Assembly: GCA_964036045.1 (NCBI GenBank)
Contig: OZ038400.1
Coordinates: 10,131,976 to 10,195,975, forward strand
Origin: Eutreptiella sp. 'Long Island Sound 2002'
Lineage: Eukaryota; Euglenozoa; Euglenophyceae; Eutreptiales; Eutreptiaceae
Length of the DNA stretch: 64,000 nucleotides
Direction: 5' to 3'
A model generated the notes under the pieces. It had not been told where the DNA came from, made no database searches, and was given only the letters and a program-made list of their open reading frames with translations. A program made the translations under genes and the position numbers. Shown here piece after piece: positions 9,535-22,021 of the stretch (positions within the stretch are counted from its first letter, which is position 1; each line of letters begins with the position of its first letter).

Positions 9535-11738
9535 TTGAGATATTTGGGGCGCGAGTTGCAAGGAATAAAGGGATTGGAGAGAAATTCCACCATAGCTGGT
9601 CCGGGAGAGTCCGATGCGTGGGAGCACCTGGGCGCCAAAGTGATCGTACTGGCTTGTTGGACTTTTTTAGTCACCAAAACATGCAAACTAGCGGAAACAA
9701 TCATCGTAAACGTGTTACGCCACTTCTCACGATCGTTTTGAGTATATGTGAGCCTGTTTTTTGGGCCGTTTAGCATCATTTATGAGATGAATACAGAAAA
9801 CTCCTGAGTTTGGGTGATTTTGATGATGGCATGGCCGGAAAAAAAAATTTGCGGGTGGGGGGACAAAATTTTTTTTTCGCATTTTTGGGTACTATTCGAT
9901 GTGGACTTCGCAATGAAAGCAAAAAAAACGGGGGTGCGCATACCAGTTTGGAGATATGGGCCTTGCAAACATTCGGTCCAAGAGGGTTGGAAACTTTGTT
10001 TTGCCGTTTTCTCCGTTTTTTTTTCTCGGCACAGGGGTGCACCCACACCCACCACCGACCACGTATTGGTGCCAAACCAACCTCAAATATGATTTTTGGG
10101 GGTTAGGGACAACATGGCCCCACCAACCGCCCAAAAATGCAGGGTGGCTTGCCCCCTGGGCAACGGCAAAGGGCCGCACCCCTTGGGACGGGGCTTCGCC
10201 GCTTGCCCAAGGGGGCCCCCCTCCGGTCGCATTGAGCACGTCGTATAGGGGGGTAAACGCCACCAGTTTTGAGATATTTGGGGCGCGAGTTGCAAGGAAT
10301 AAAGGGATTGGAGAGAAATTCCACCATAGCTGGTCCGGGAGAGTCCGATGCGTGGGAGCACCTGGGCGCCAAAGTGATCGTACTGGCTTGTTGGACTTTT
10401 TTAGTCACCAAAACATGCAAACTAGCGGAAACAATCATTGTAAACGTGTTACGCCACTTCTCACGATCGTTTTGAGTGTATGTGAGCCTGTTTTTTGGGC
10501 CGTTTAGCATCATTTATGAGATGAATACAGAAAACTCCTGAGTTTGGGTGATTTTGATGATGGCATGGCCGGGAAAAAAAATTTTCGGGGGGGGGGGCAA
10601 AAATTTTTTTTTCGCATTTTTGGGTACTATTCGATGTGGACTTCGCAATGAAAGCAAAAAAAACGGGGGTGCGCATACCAGTTTGGAGATATGGGCCTTG
10701 CAAACATTCGGTCCAAGAGGGTTGGAAACTTTGTTTTGCCGTTTTCTCCGTTTTTTTTTCTCGGCACAGGGGTGCACCCACACCCACCACCGACCACGTA
10801 TTGGTGCCAAACCAACGTCAAATATGATTTTTGGGGGTTAGGGACAACATGGCCCCACCAACCGCCCAAAAATGCAGGGTGGCTTGCCCCCTGGGCAACG
10901 GCAAAGGGCCGCACCCCTTGGGACGGGGCTTCGCCGCTTGCCCAAGGGGGCCCCCCTCCGGTCGCATTGAGCACGTCGTATAGGGGGGTAAACGCCACCA
11001 GTTTTGAGATATTTGGGGCGCGAGTTGCAAGGAATAAAGGGATTGGAGAGAAATTCCACCATAGCTGGTCCGGGAGAGTCCGATGCGTGGGAGCACCTGG
11101 ACGCCAAAGTGATCGTACTGGCTTGTTGGACTTTTTTAGTCACCAAAACATGCAAACTAGCGGAAACAATCATCGTAAACGTGTTACGCCACTTCTCACG
11201 ATCGTTTTGAGTATATGTGAGCCTGTTTTTTGGGCCGTTTAGCATCATTTATGAGATGAATACAGAAAACTCCTGAGTTTGGGTGATTTTGATGATGGCA
11301 TGGCCGGGAAAAAAAATTTTCGGGGGGGGGGGCAAAAATTTTTTTTTCGCATTTTTGGGTACTATTCGATGTGGACTTCGCAATGAAAGCAAAAAAAACG
11401 GGGGTGCGCATACCAGTTTGGAGATATGGGCCTTGCAAACATTCGGTCCAAGAGGGTTGGAAACTTTGTTTTGCCGTTTTCTCCGTTTTTTTTTCTCGGC
11501 ACAGGGGTGCACCCACACCCACCACCGACCACGTATTGGTGCCAAACCAACCTCAAATATGATTTTTGGGGGTTAGGGACAACATGGCCCCACCAACCGC
11601 CCAAAAATGCAGGGTGGCTTGCCCCCTGGGCAACGGCAAAGGGCCGCACCCCTTGGGACGGGGCTTCGCCGCTTGCCCAAGGGGGCCCCCCTCCGGTCGC
11701 ATTGAGCACGTCCTATAGGGGGGTAAACGCCACCAGTT
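9535..11738. repeat. U13-U15: first ACAAAAT / T171-G549 / A98 series
   Basis: U13 (9535) has a cassette with GACAAAAT after the G run, and a private T inside it (G3-T-G6 near 9852). U14 (10269) has T171 (10439), GTGTATG at offset 210, a T-type cassette and AACGTC at offset 549 (10817). U15 (11004) has A98 (GGACGCC, 11101), a T-type cassette and C710. Read with U12, these define the order T83, ACAAAAT, T171/G549, A98 that recurs three more times downstream. Confidence 0.85.
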
Positions 11739-13940
11739 TTGAGATATTTGGGGCGCGAGTTGCAAGGAATAAAGGGATTGGAGAGAAATTCCACCATAGC
11801 TGGTCCGGGAGAGTCCGATGTGTGGGAGCACCTGGGCGCCAAAGTGATCGTACTGGCTTGTTGGACTTTTTTAGTCACCAAAACATGCAAACTAGCGGAA
11901 ACAATCATCGTAAACGTGTTACGCCACTTCTCACGATCGTTTTGAGTATATGTGAGCCTGTTTTTTGGGCCGTTTAGCATCATTTATGTGATGAATACAG
12001 AAAACTCCTGAGTTTGGGTGATTTTGATGATGGCATGGCCGGAAAAAAAAATTTGCGGGGGGGGGGGCAAAAATTTTTTTTCGCATTTTTGGGTACTATT
12101 CGATGTGGACTTCGCAATGAAAGCAAAAAAAACGGGGGTGCGCATACCAGTTTGGAGATATGGGCCTTGCAAACATTCGGTCCAAGAGGGTTGGAAACTT
12201 TGTTTTGCCGTTTTCTCCGTTTTTTTTTCTCGGCACAGGGGTGCACCCACACCCACCACCGACCACGTATTGGTGCCAAACCAACCTCAAATATGATTTT
12301 TGGGGGTTAGGGACAACATGGCCCCACCAACCGCCCAAAAATGCAGGGTGGCTTGCCCCCTGGGCAACGGCAAAGGGCCGCACCCCTTGGGACGGGGCTT
12401 CGCCGCTTGCCCAAGGGGGCCCCCCTCCGGTCGCATTGAGCACGTCGTATAGGGGGGTAAACGCCACCAGTTTTGAGATATTTGGGGCGCGAGTTGCAAG
12501 GAATAAAGGGATTGGAGAGAAATTCCACCATAGCTGGTCCGGGAGAGTCCGATGCGTGGGAGCACCTGGGCGCCAAAGTGATCGTACTGGCTTGTTGGAC
12601 TTTTTTAGTCACCAAAACATGCAAACTAGCGGAAACAATCATCGTAAACGTGTTACGCCACTTCTCACGATCGTTTTGAGTATATGTGAGCCTGTTTTTT
12701 GGGCCGTTTAGCATCATTTATGAGATGAATACAGAAAACTCCTGAGTTTGGGTGATTTTGATGATGGCATGGCCGGAAAAAAAAATTTGCGGGGGGGGGG
12801 ACAAAATTTTTTTTTCGCATTTTTGGGTACTATTCGATGTGGACTTCGCAATGAAAGCAAAAAAAACGGGGGTGCGCATACCAGTTTGGAGATATGGGCC
12901 TTGCAAACATTCGGTCCAAGAGGGTTGGAAACTTTGTTTTGCCGTTTTCTCCGTTTTTTTTTCTCGGCACAGGGGTGCACCCACACCCACCACCGACCAC
13001 GTATTGGTGCCAAACCAACCTCAAATATGATTTTTGGGGGTTAGGGACAACATGGCCCCACCAACCGCCCAAAAATGCAGGGTGGCTTGCCCCCTGGGCA
13101 ACGGCAAAGGGCCGCACCCCTTGGGACGGGGCTTCGCCGCTTGCCCAAGGGGGCCCCCCTCCGGTCGCATTGAGCACGTCGTATAGGGGGGTAAACGCCA
13201 CCAGTTTTGAGATATTTGGGGCGCGAGTTGCAAGGAATAAAGGGATTGGAGAGAAATTCCACCATAGCTGGTCCGGGAGAGTCCGATGCGTGGGAGCACC
13301 TGGGCGCCAAAGTGATCGTACTGGCTTGTTGGACTTTTTTAGTCACCAAAACATGCAAACTAGCGGAAACAATCATTGTAAACGTGTTACGCCACTTCTC
13401 ACGATCGTTTTGAGTGTATGTGAGCCTGTTTTTTGGGCCGTTTAGCATCATTTATGAGATGAATACAGAAAACTCCTGAGTTTGGGTGATTTTGATGATG
13501 GCATGGCCGGGAAAAAAAATTTTCGGGGGGGGGGCAAAAATTTTTTTTTCGCATTTTTGGGTACTATTCGATGTGGACTTCGCAATGAAAGCAAAAAAAA
13601 CGGGGGTGCGCATACCAGTTTGGAGATATGGGCCTTGCAAACATTCGGTCCAAGAGGGTTGGAAACTTTGTTTTGCCGTTTTCTCCGTTTTTTTTTCTCG
13701 GCACAGGGGTGCACCCACACCCACCACCGACCACGTATTGGTGCCAAACCAACGTCAAATATGATTTTTGGGGGTTAGGGACAACATGGCCCCACCAACC
13801 GCCCAAAAATGCAGGGTGGCTTGCCCCCTGGGCAACGGCAAAGGGCCGCACCCCTTGGGACGGGGCTTCGCCGCTTGCCCAAGGGGGCCCCCCTCCGGTC
13901 GCATTGAGCACGTCCTATAGGGGGGTAAACGCCACCAGTT
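11739..13940. repeat. HOR block U16-U18 (trimer; last unit mosaic)
   Basis: U16 (11739) is T83 with a T8 cassette run and a private TTATGTGATG near 11989. U17 (12473) has the ACAAAAT cassette. U18 (13207) has T171, GTGTATG, a T-type cassette and G549 like U14, but ends with C710 (13915), whereas U14, U22 and U27 end with G710. U18 therefore looks like a mosaic that skips the A98 unit, with the switch between offsets 549 and 710. Confidence 0.85.
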
Positions 13941-16900
13941 TTGAGATATTTGGGGCGCGAGTTGCAAGGAATAAAGGGATTGGAGAGAAATTCCACCATA
14001 GCTGGTCCGGGAGAGTCCGATGTGTGGGAGCACCTGGGCGCCAAAGTGATCGTACTGGCTTGTTGGACTTTTTTAGTCACCAAAACATGCAAACTAGCGG
14101 AAACAATCATCGTAAACGTGTTACGCCACTTCTCACGATCGTTTTGAGTATATGTGAGCCTGTTTTTTGGGCCGTTTAGCATCATTTATGAGATGAATAC
14201 AGAAAACTCCTGAGTTTGGGTGATTTTGATGATGGCATGGCCGGAAAAAAAAATTTGCGGGGGGGGGGGCAAAAATTTTTTTTCGCATTTTTGGGTACTA
14301 TTCGATGTGGACTTCGCAATGAAAGCAAAAAAAACGGGGGTGCGCATACCAGTTTGGAGATATGGGCCTTGCAAACATTCGGTCCAAGAGGGTTGGAAAC
14401 TTTGTTTTGCCGTTTTCTCCGTTTTTTTTTCTCGGCACAGGGGTGCACCCACACCCACCACCGACCACGTATTGGTGCCAAACCAACCTCAAATATGATT
14501 TTTGGGGGTTAGGGACAACATGGCCCCACCAACCGCCCAAAAATGCAGGGTGGCTTGCCCCCTGGGCAACGGCAAAGGGCCGCACCCCTTGGGACGGGGC
14601 TTCGCCGCTTGCCCAAGGGGGCCCCCCTCCGGTCGCATTGAGCACGTCGTATAGGGGGGTAAACGCCACCAGTTTTGAGATATTTGGGGCGCGAGTTGCA
14701 AGGAATAAAGGCATTGGAGAGAAATTCCACCATAGCTGGTCCGGGAGAGTCCGATGCGTGGGAGCACCTGGGCGCCAAAGTGATCGTACTGGCTTGTTGG
14801 ACTTTTTTAGTCACCAAAACATGCAAACTAGCGGAAACAATCATCGTAAACGTGTTACGCCACTTCTCACGATCGTTTTGAGTATATGTGAGCCTGTTTT
14901 TTGGGCCGTTTAGCATCATTTATGAGATGAATACAGAAAACTCCTGAGTTTGGGTGATTTTGATGATGGCATGGCCGGAAAAAAAAATTTGCGGGGGGGG
15001 GGGACAAAATTTTTTTTTCGCATTTTTGGGTACTATTCGATGTGGACTTCGCAATGAAAGCAAAAAAAACGGGGGTGCGCATACCAGTTTGGAGATATGG
15101 GCCTTGCAAACATTCGGTCCAAGAGGGTTGGAAACTTTGTTTTGCCGTTTTCTCCGTTTTTTTTTCTCGGCACAGGGGTGCACCCACACCCACCACCGAC
15201 CACGTATTGGTGCCAAACCAACCTCAAATATGATTTTTGGGGGTTAGGGACAACATGGCCCCACCAACCGCCCAAAAATGCAGGGTGGCTTGCCCCCTGG
15301 GCAACGGCAAAGGGCCGCACCCCTTGGGACGGGGCTTCGCCGCTTGCCCAAGGGGGCCCCCCTCCGGTCGCATTGAGCACGTCGTATAGGGGGGTAAACG
15401 CCACCAGTTTTGAGATATTTGGGGCGCGAGTTGCAAGGAATAAAGGCATTGGAGAGAAATTCCACCATAGCTGGTCCGGGAGAGTCCGATGCGTGGGAGC
15501 ACCTGGGCGCCAAAGTGATCGTACTGGCTTGTTGGACTTTTTTAGTCACCAAAACATGCAAACTAGCGGAAACAATCATCGTAAACGTGTTACGCCACTT
15601 CTCACGATCGTTTTGAGTATATGTGAGCCTGTTTTTTGGGCCGTTTAGCATCATTTATGAGATGAATACAGAAAACTCCTGAGTTTGGGTGATTTTGATG
15701 ATGGCATGGCCGGAAAAAAAAATTTGCGGGGGGGGGGGACAAAATTTTTTTTTCGCATTTTTGGGTACTATTCGATGTGGACTTCGCAATGAAAGCAAAA
15801 AAAACGGGGGTGCGCATACCAGTTTGGAGATATGGGCCTTGCAAACATTCGGTCCAAGAGGGTTGGAAACTTTGTTTTGCCGTTTTCTCCGTTTTTTTTT
15901 CTCGGCACAGGGGTGCACCCACACCCACCACCGACCACGTATTGGTGCCAAACCAACCTCAAATATGATTTTTGGGGGTTAGGGACAACATGGCCCCACC
16001 AACCGCCCAAAAATGCAGGGTGGCTTGCCCCCTGGGCAACGGCAAAGGGCCGCACCCCTTGGGACGGGGCTTCGCCGCTTGCCCAAGGGGGCCCCCCTCC
16101 GGTCGCATTGAGCACGTCGTATAGGGGGGTAAACGCCACCAGTTTTGAGATATTTGGGGCGCGAGTTGCAAGGAATAAAGGGATTGGAGAGAAATTCCAC
16201 CATAGCTGGTCCGGGAGAGTCCGATGCGTGGGAGCACCTGGGCGCCAAAGTGATCGTACTGGCTTGTTGGACTTTTTTAGTCACCAAAACATGCAAACTA
16301 GCGGAAACAATCATTGTAAACGTGTTACGCCACTTCTCACGATCGTTTTGAGTGTATGTGAGCCTGTTTTTTGGGCCGTTTAGCATCATTTATGAGATGA
16401 ATACAGAAAACTCCTGAGTTTGGGTGATTTTGATGATGGCATGGCCGGGAAAAAAAATTTTCGGGGGGGGGGGCAAAAATTTTTTTTTCGCATTTTTGGG
16501 TACTATTCGATGTGGACTTCGCAATGAAAGCAAAAAAAACGGGGGTGCGCATACCAGTTTGGAGATATGGGCCTTGCAAACATTCGGTCCAAGAGGGTTG
16601 GAAACTTTGTTTTGCCGTTTTCTCCGTTTTTTTTTCTCGGCACAGGGGTGCACCCACACCCACCACCGACCACGTATTGGTGCCAAACCAACGTCAAATA
16701 TGATTTTTGGGGGTTAGGGACAACATGGCCCCACCAACCGCCCAAAAATGCAGGGTGGCTTGCCCCCTGGGCAACGGCAAAGGGCCGCACCCCTTGGGAC
16801 GGGGCTTCGCCGCTTGCCCAAGGGGGCCCCCCTCCGGTCGCATTGAGCACGTCGTATAGGGGGGTAAACGCCACCAGTTTTGAGATATTTGGGGCGCGAG

Positions 16901-18349
16901 TTGCAAGGAATAAAGGGATTGGAGAGAAATTCCACCATAGCTGGTCCGGGAGAGTCCGATGCGTGGGAGCACCTGGACGCCAAAGTGATCGTACTGGCTT
17001 GTTGGACTTTTTTAGTCACCAAAACATGCAAACTAGCGGAAACAATCATCGTAAACGTGTTACGCCACTTCTCACGATCGTTTTGAGTATATGTGAGCCT
17101 GTTTTTTGGGCCGTTTAGCATCATTTATGAGATGAATACAGAAAACTCCTGAGTTTGGGTGATTTTGATGATGGCATGGCCGGGAAAAAAAATTTTCGGG
17201 GGGGGGGGCAAAAATTTTTTTTTCGCATTTTTGGGTACTATTCGATGTGGACTTCGCAATGAAAGCAAAAAAAACGGGGGTGCGCATACCAGTTTGGAGA
17301 TATGGGCCTTGCAAACATTCGGTCCAAGAGGGTTGGAAACTTTGTTTTGCCGTTTTCTCCGTTTTTTTTTCTCGGCACAGGGGTGCACCCACACCCACCA
17401 CCGACCACGTATTGGTGCCAAACCAACCTCAAATATGATTTTTGGGGGTTAGGGACAACATGGCCCCACCAACCGCCCAAAAATGCAGGGTGGCTTGCCC
17501 CCTGGGCAACGGCAAAGGGCCGCACCCCTTGGGACGGGGCTTCGCCGCTTGCCCAAGGGGGCCCCCCTCCGGTCGCATTGAGCACGTCGTATAGGGGGGT
17601 AAACGCCACCAGTTTTGAGATATTTGGGGCGCGAGTTGCAAGGAATAAAGGGATTGGAGAGAAATTCCACCATAGCTGGTCCGGGAGAGTCCGATGCGTG
17701 GGAGCACCTGGGCGCCAAAGTGATCGTACTGGCTTGTTGGACTTTTTTAGTCACCAAAACATGCAAACTAGCGGAAACAATCATCGTAAACGTGTTACGC
17801 CACTTCTCACGATCGTTTTGAGTATATGTGAGCCCATTTTTTGGGCCGTTTAGCATCATTTATGAGATGAATACAGAAAACTCCTGAGTTTGGGTGATTT
17901 TGATGATGGCATGGCCGGAAAAAAAAATTTGCGGAGGGGGGGGCAAAAATTTTTTTTTCGCATTTTTGGGTACTATTCGATGTGGACTTCGCAATGAAAG
18001 CAAAAAAAACGGGGGTGCGCATACCAGTTTGGAGATATGGGCCTTGCAAACATTCGGTCCAAGAGGGTTGGAAACTTTGTTTTGCCGTTTTCTCCGTTTT
18101 TTTTTCTCGGCACAGGGGTGCACCCACACCCACCACCGACCACGTATTGGTGCCAAACCAACCTCAAATATGATTTTTGGGGGTTAGGGACAACATGGCC
18201 CCACCAACCGCCCAAAAATGCAGGGTGGCTTGCCCCCTGGGCAACGGCAAAGGGCCGCACCCCTTGGGACGGGGCTTCGCCGCTTGCCCAAGGGGGCCCC
18301 CCTCCGGTCGCATTGAGCACGTCCTATAGGGGGGTAAACGCCACCAGTT
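13941..18349. repeat. HOR block U19-U24 (hexamer with internal duplication)
   Basis: U19 (13941) is T83. U20 (14675) and U21 (15410) both have GCATT at offset 38 and the ACAAAAT cassette, a recent single-unit duplication. U22 (16145) is T171/G549 T-type, U23 (16880) is A98 T-type, and U24 (17615) has CCCATTTT at offsets 221-222 and the GGAGGGGGGGG cassette. U24 keeps C642 and C710, unlike every later CCCATT unit (T642, G710), so it is a mosaic with a switch between the cassette and offset 642. Confidence 0.85.
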
Positions 18350-21300
18350 TTGAGATATTTGGGGCGCGAGTTGCAAGGAATAAAGGGATTGGAGAGAAAT
18401 TCCACCATAGCTGGTCCGGGAGAGTCCGATGTGTGGGAGCACCTGGGCGCCAAAGTGATCGTACTGGCTTGTTGGACTTTTTTAGTCACCAAAACATGCA
18501 AACTAGCGGAAACAATCATCGTAAACGTGTTACGCCACTTCTCACGATCGTTTTGAGTATATGTGAGCCTGTTTTTTGGGCCGTTTAGCATCATTTATGA
18601 GATGAATACAGAAAACTCCTGAGTTTGGGTGATTTTGATGATGGCATGGCCGGAAAAAAAAATTTGCGGGGGGGGGGGCAAAAATTTTTTTTCGCATTTT
18701 TGGGTACTATTCGATGTGGACTTCGCAATGAAAGCAAAAAAAACGGGGGTGCGCATACCAGTTTGGAGATATGGGCCTTGCAAACATTCGGTCCAAGAGG
18801 GTTGGAAACTTTGTTTTGCCGTTTTCTCCGTTTTTTTTTCTCGGCACAGGGGTGCACCCACACCCACCACCGACCACGTATTGGTGCCAAACCAACCTCA
18901 AATATGATTTTTGGGGGTTAGGGACAACATGGCCCCACCAACCGCCCAAAAATGCAGGGTGGCTTGCCCCCTGGGCAACGGCAAAGGGCCGCACCCCTTG
19001 GGACGGGGCTTCGCCGCTTGCCCAAGGGGGCCCCCCTCCGGTCGCATTGAGCACGTCGTATAGGGGGGTAAACGCCACCAGTTTTGAGATATTTGGGGCG
19101 CGAGTTGCAAGGAATAAAGGGATTGGAGAGAAATTCCACCATAGCTGGTCCGGGAGAGTCCGATGCGTGGGAGCACCTGGGCGCCAAAGTGATCGTACTG
19201 GCTTGTTGGACTTTTTTAGTCACCAAAACATGCAAACTAGCGGAAACAATCATCGTAAACGTGTTACGCCACTTCTCACGATCGTTTTGAGTATATGTGA
19301 GCCTGTTTTTTGGGCCGTTTAGCATCATTTATGAGATGAATACAGAAAACTCCTGAGTTTGGGTGATTTTGATGATGGCATGGCCGGAAAAAAAAATTTG
19401 CGGGGGGGGGGACAAAATTTTTTTTTCGCATTTTTGGGTACTATTCGATGTGGACTTCGCAATGAAAGCAAAAAAAACGGGGGTGCGCATACCAGTTTGG
19501 AGATATGGGCCTTGCAAACATTCGGTCCAAGAGGGTTGGAAACTTTGTTTTGCCGTTTTCTCCGTTTTTTTTTCTCGGCACAGGGGTGCACCCACACCCA
19601 CCACCGACCACGTATTGGTGCCAAACCAACCTCAAATATGATTTTTGGGGGTTAGGGACAACATGGCCCCACCAACCGCCCAAAAATGCAGGGTGGCTTG
19701 CCCCCTGGGCAACGGCAAAGGGCCGCACCCCTTGGGACGGGGCTTCGCCGCTTGCCCAAGGGGGCCCCCCTCCGGTCGCATTGAGCCCGTCGTATAGGGG
19801 GGTAAACGCCACCAGTTTTGAGATATTTGGGGCGCGAGTTGCAAGGAATAAAGGGATTGGAGAGAAATTCCACCATAGCTGGTCCGGGAGAGTCCGATGC
19901 GTGGGAGCACCTGGGCGCCAAAGTGATCGTACTGGCTTGTTGGACTTTTTTAGTCACCAAAACATGCAAACTAGCGGAAACAATCATTGTAAACGTGTTA
20001 CGCCACTTCTCACGATCGTTTTGAGTGTATGTGAGCCTGTTTTTTGGGCCGTTTAGCATCATTTATGAGATGAATACAGAAAACTCCTGAGTTTGGGTGA
20101 TTTTGATGATGGCATGGCCGGGAAAAAAAATTTTCGGGGGGGGGGCAAAAATTTTTTTTTCGCATTTTTGGGTACTATTCGATGTGGACTTCGCAATGAA
20201 AGCAAAAAAAACGGGGGTGCGCATACCAGTTTGGAGATATGGGCCTTGCAAACATTCGGTCCAAGAGGGTTGGAAACTTTGTTTTGCCGTTTTCTCCGTT
20301 TTTTTTTCTCGGCACAGGGGTGCACCCACACCCACCACCGACCACGTATTGGTGCCAAACCAACGTCAAATATGATTTTTGGGGGTTAGGGACAACATGG
20401 CCCCACCAACCGCCCAAAAATGCAGGGTGGCTTGCCCCCTGGGCAACGGCAAAGGGCCGCACCCCTTGGGACGGGGCTTCGCCGCTTGCCCAAGGGGGCC
20501 CCCCTCCGGTCGCATTGAGCACGTCGTATAGGGGGGTAAACGCCACCAGTTTTGAGATATTTGGGGCGCGAGTTGCAAGGAATAAAGGGATTGGAGAGAA
20601 ATTCCACCATAGCTGGTCCGGGAGAGTCCGATGCGTGGGAGCACCTGGACGCCAAAGTGATCGTACTGGCTTGTTGGACTTTTTTAGTCACCAAAACATG
20701 CAAACTAGCGGAAACAATCATCGTAAACGTGTTACGCCACTTCTCACGATCGTTTTGAGTATATGTGAGCCTGTTTTTTGGGCCGTTTAGCATCATTTAT
20801 GAGATGAATACAGAAAACTCCTGAGTTTGGGTGATTTTGATGATGGCATGGCCGGGAAAAAAAATTTTCGGGGGGGGGGGCAAAAATTTTTTTTTCGCAT
20901 TTTTGGGTACTATTCGATGTGGACTTCGCAATGAAAGCAAAAAAAACGGGGGTGCGCATACCAGTTTGGAGATATGGGCCTTGCAAACATTCGGTCCAAG
21001 AGGGTTGGAAACTTTGTTTTGCCGTTTTCTCCGTTTTTTTTTCTCGGCACAGGGGTGCACCCACACCCACCACCGACCACGTATTGGTGCCAAACCAACC
21101 TCAAATATGATTTTTGGGGGTTAGGGACAACATGGCCCCACCAACCGCCCAAAAATGCAGGGTGGCTTGCCCCCTGGGCAACGGCAAAGGGCCGCACCCC
21201 TTGGGACGGGGCTTCGCCGCTTGCCCAAGGGGGCCCCCCTCCGGTCGCATTGAGCACGTCGTATAGGGGGGTAAACGCCACCAGTTTTGAGATATTTGGG

Positions 21301-22021
21301 GCGCGAGTTGCAAGGAATAAAGGGATTGGAGAGAAATTCCACCATAGCTGGTCCGGGAGAGTCCGATGCGTGGGAGCACCTGGGCGCCAAAGTGATCGTA
21401 CTGGCTTGTTGGACTTTTTTAGTCACCAAAACATGCAAACTAGCGGAAACAATCATCGTAAACGTGTTACGCCACTTCTCACGATCGTTTTGAGTATATG
21501 TGAGCCCATTTTTTGGGCCGTTTAGCATCATTTATGAGATGAATACAGAAAACTCCTGAGTTTGGGTGATTTTGATGATGGCATGGCCGGAAAAAAAAAT
21601 TTGCGGAGGGGGGGGCAAAAATTTTTTTTTCGCATTTTTGGGTACTATTCGATGTGGACTTCGCAATGAAAGCAAAAAAAACGGGGGTGCGCATACCAGT
21701 TTGGAGATATGGGCCTTGCAAACATTCGGTCCAAGAGGGTTGGAAACTTTGTTTTGCCGTTTTCTCCGTTTTTTTTTCTCGGCACAGGGGTGCACCCACA
21801 CCCACCACCGACCACGTATTGGTGCCAAACCAACCTCAAATATGATTTTTGGGGGTTAGGGACAACATGGCCCCACCAACCGCCCAAAAAAGCAGGGTGG
21901 CTTGCCCCCTGGGCAACGGCAAAGGGCTGCACCCCTTGGGACGGGGCTTCGCCGCTTGCCCAAGGGGGCCCCCCTCCGGTCGCATTGAGCACGTCGTATA
22001 GGGGGGTAAACGCCACCAGTT
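18350..22021. repeat. HOR block U25-U29 (pentamer)
   Basis: U25 (18350) is T83, U26 (19084) has the ACAAAAT cassette plus a private GAGCCCG near 19787, U27 (19818) is T171/G549, U28 (20552) is A98, and U29 (21287) is CCCATT with the A-interrupted G run and T642 (21928). The order matches U19-U24 minus the U20/U21 duplication. U29 has AAAAAAGCAGG in place of AAAAATGCAGG near 21890, shared only with U30. Confidence 0.85.
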
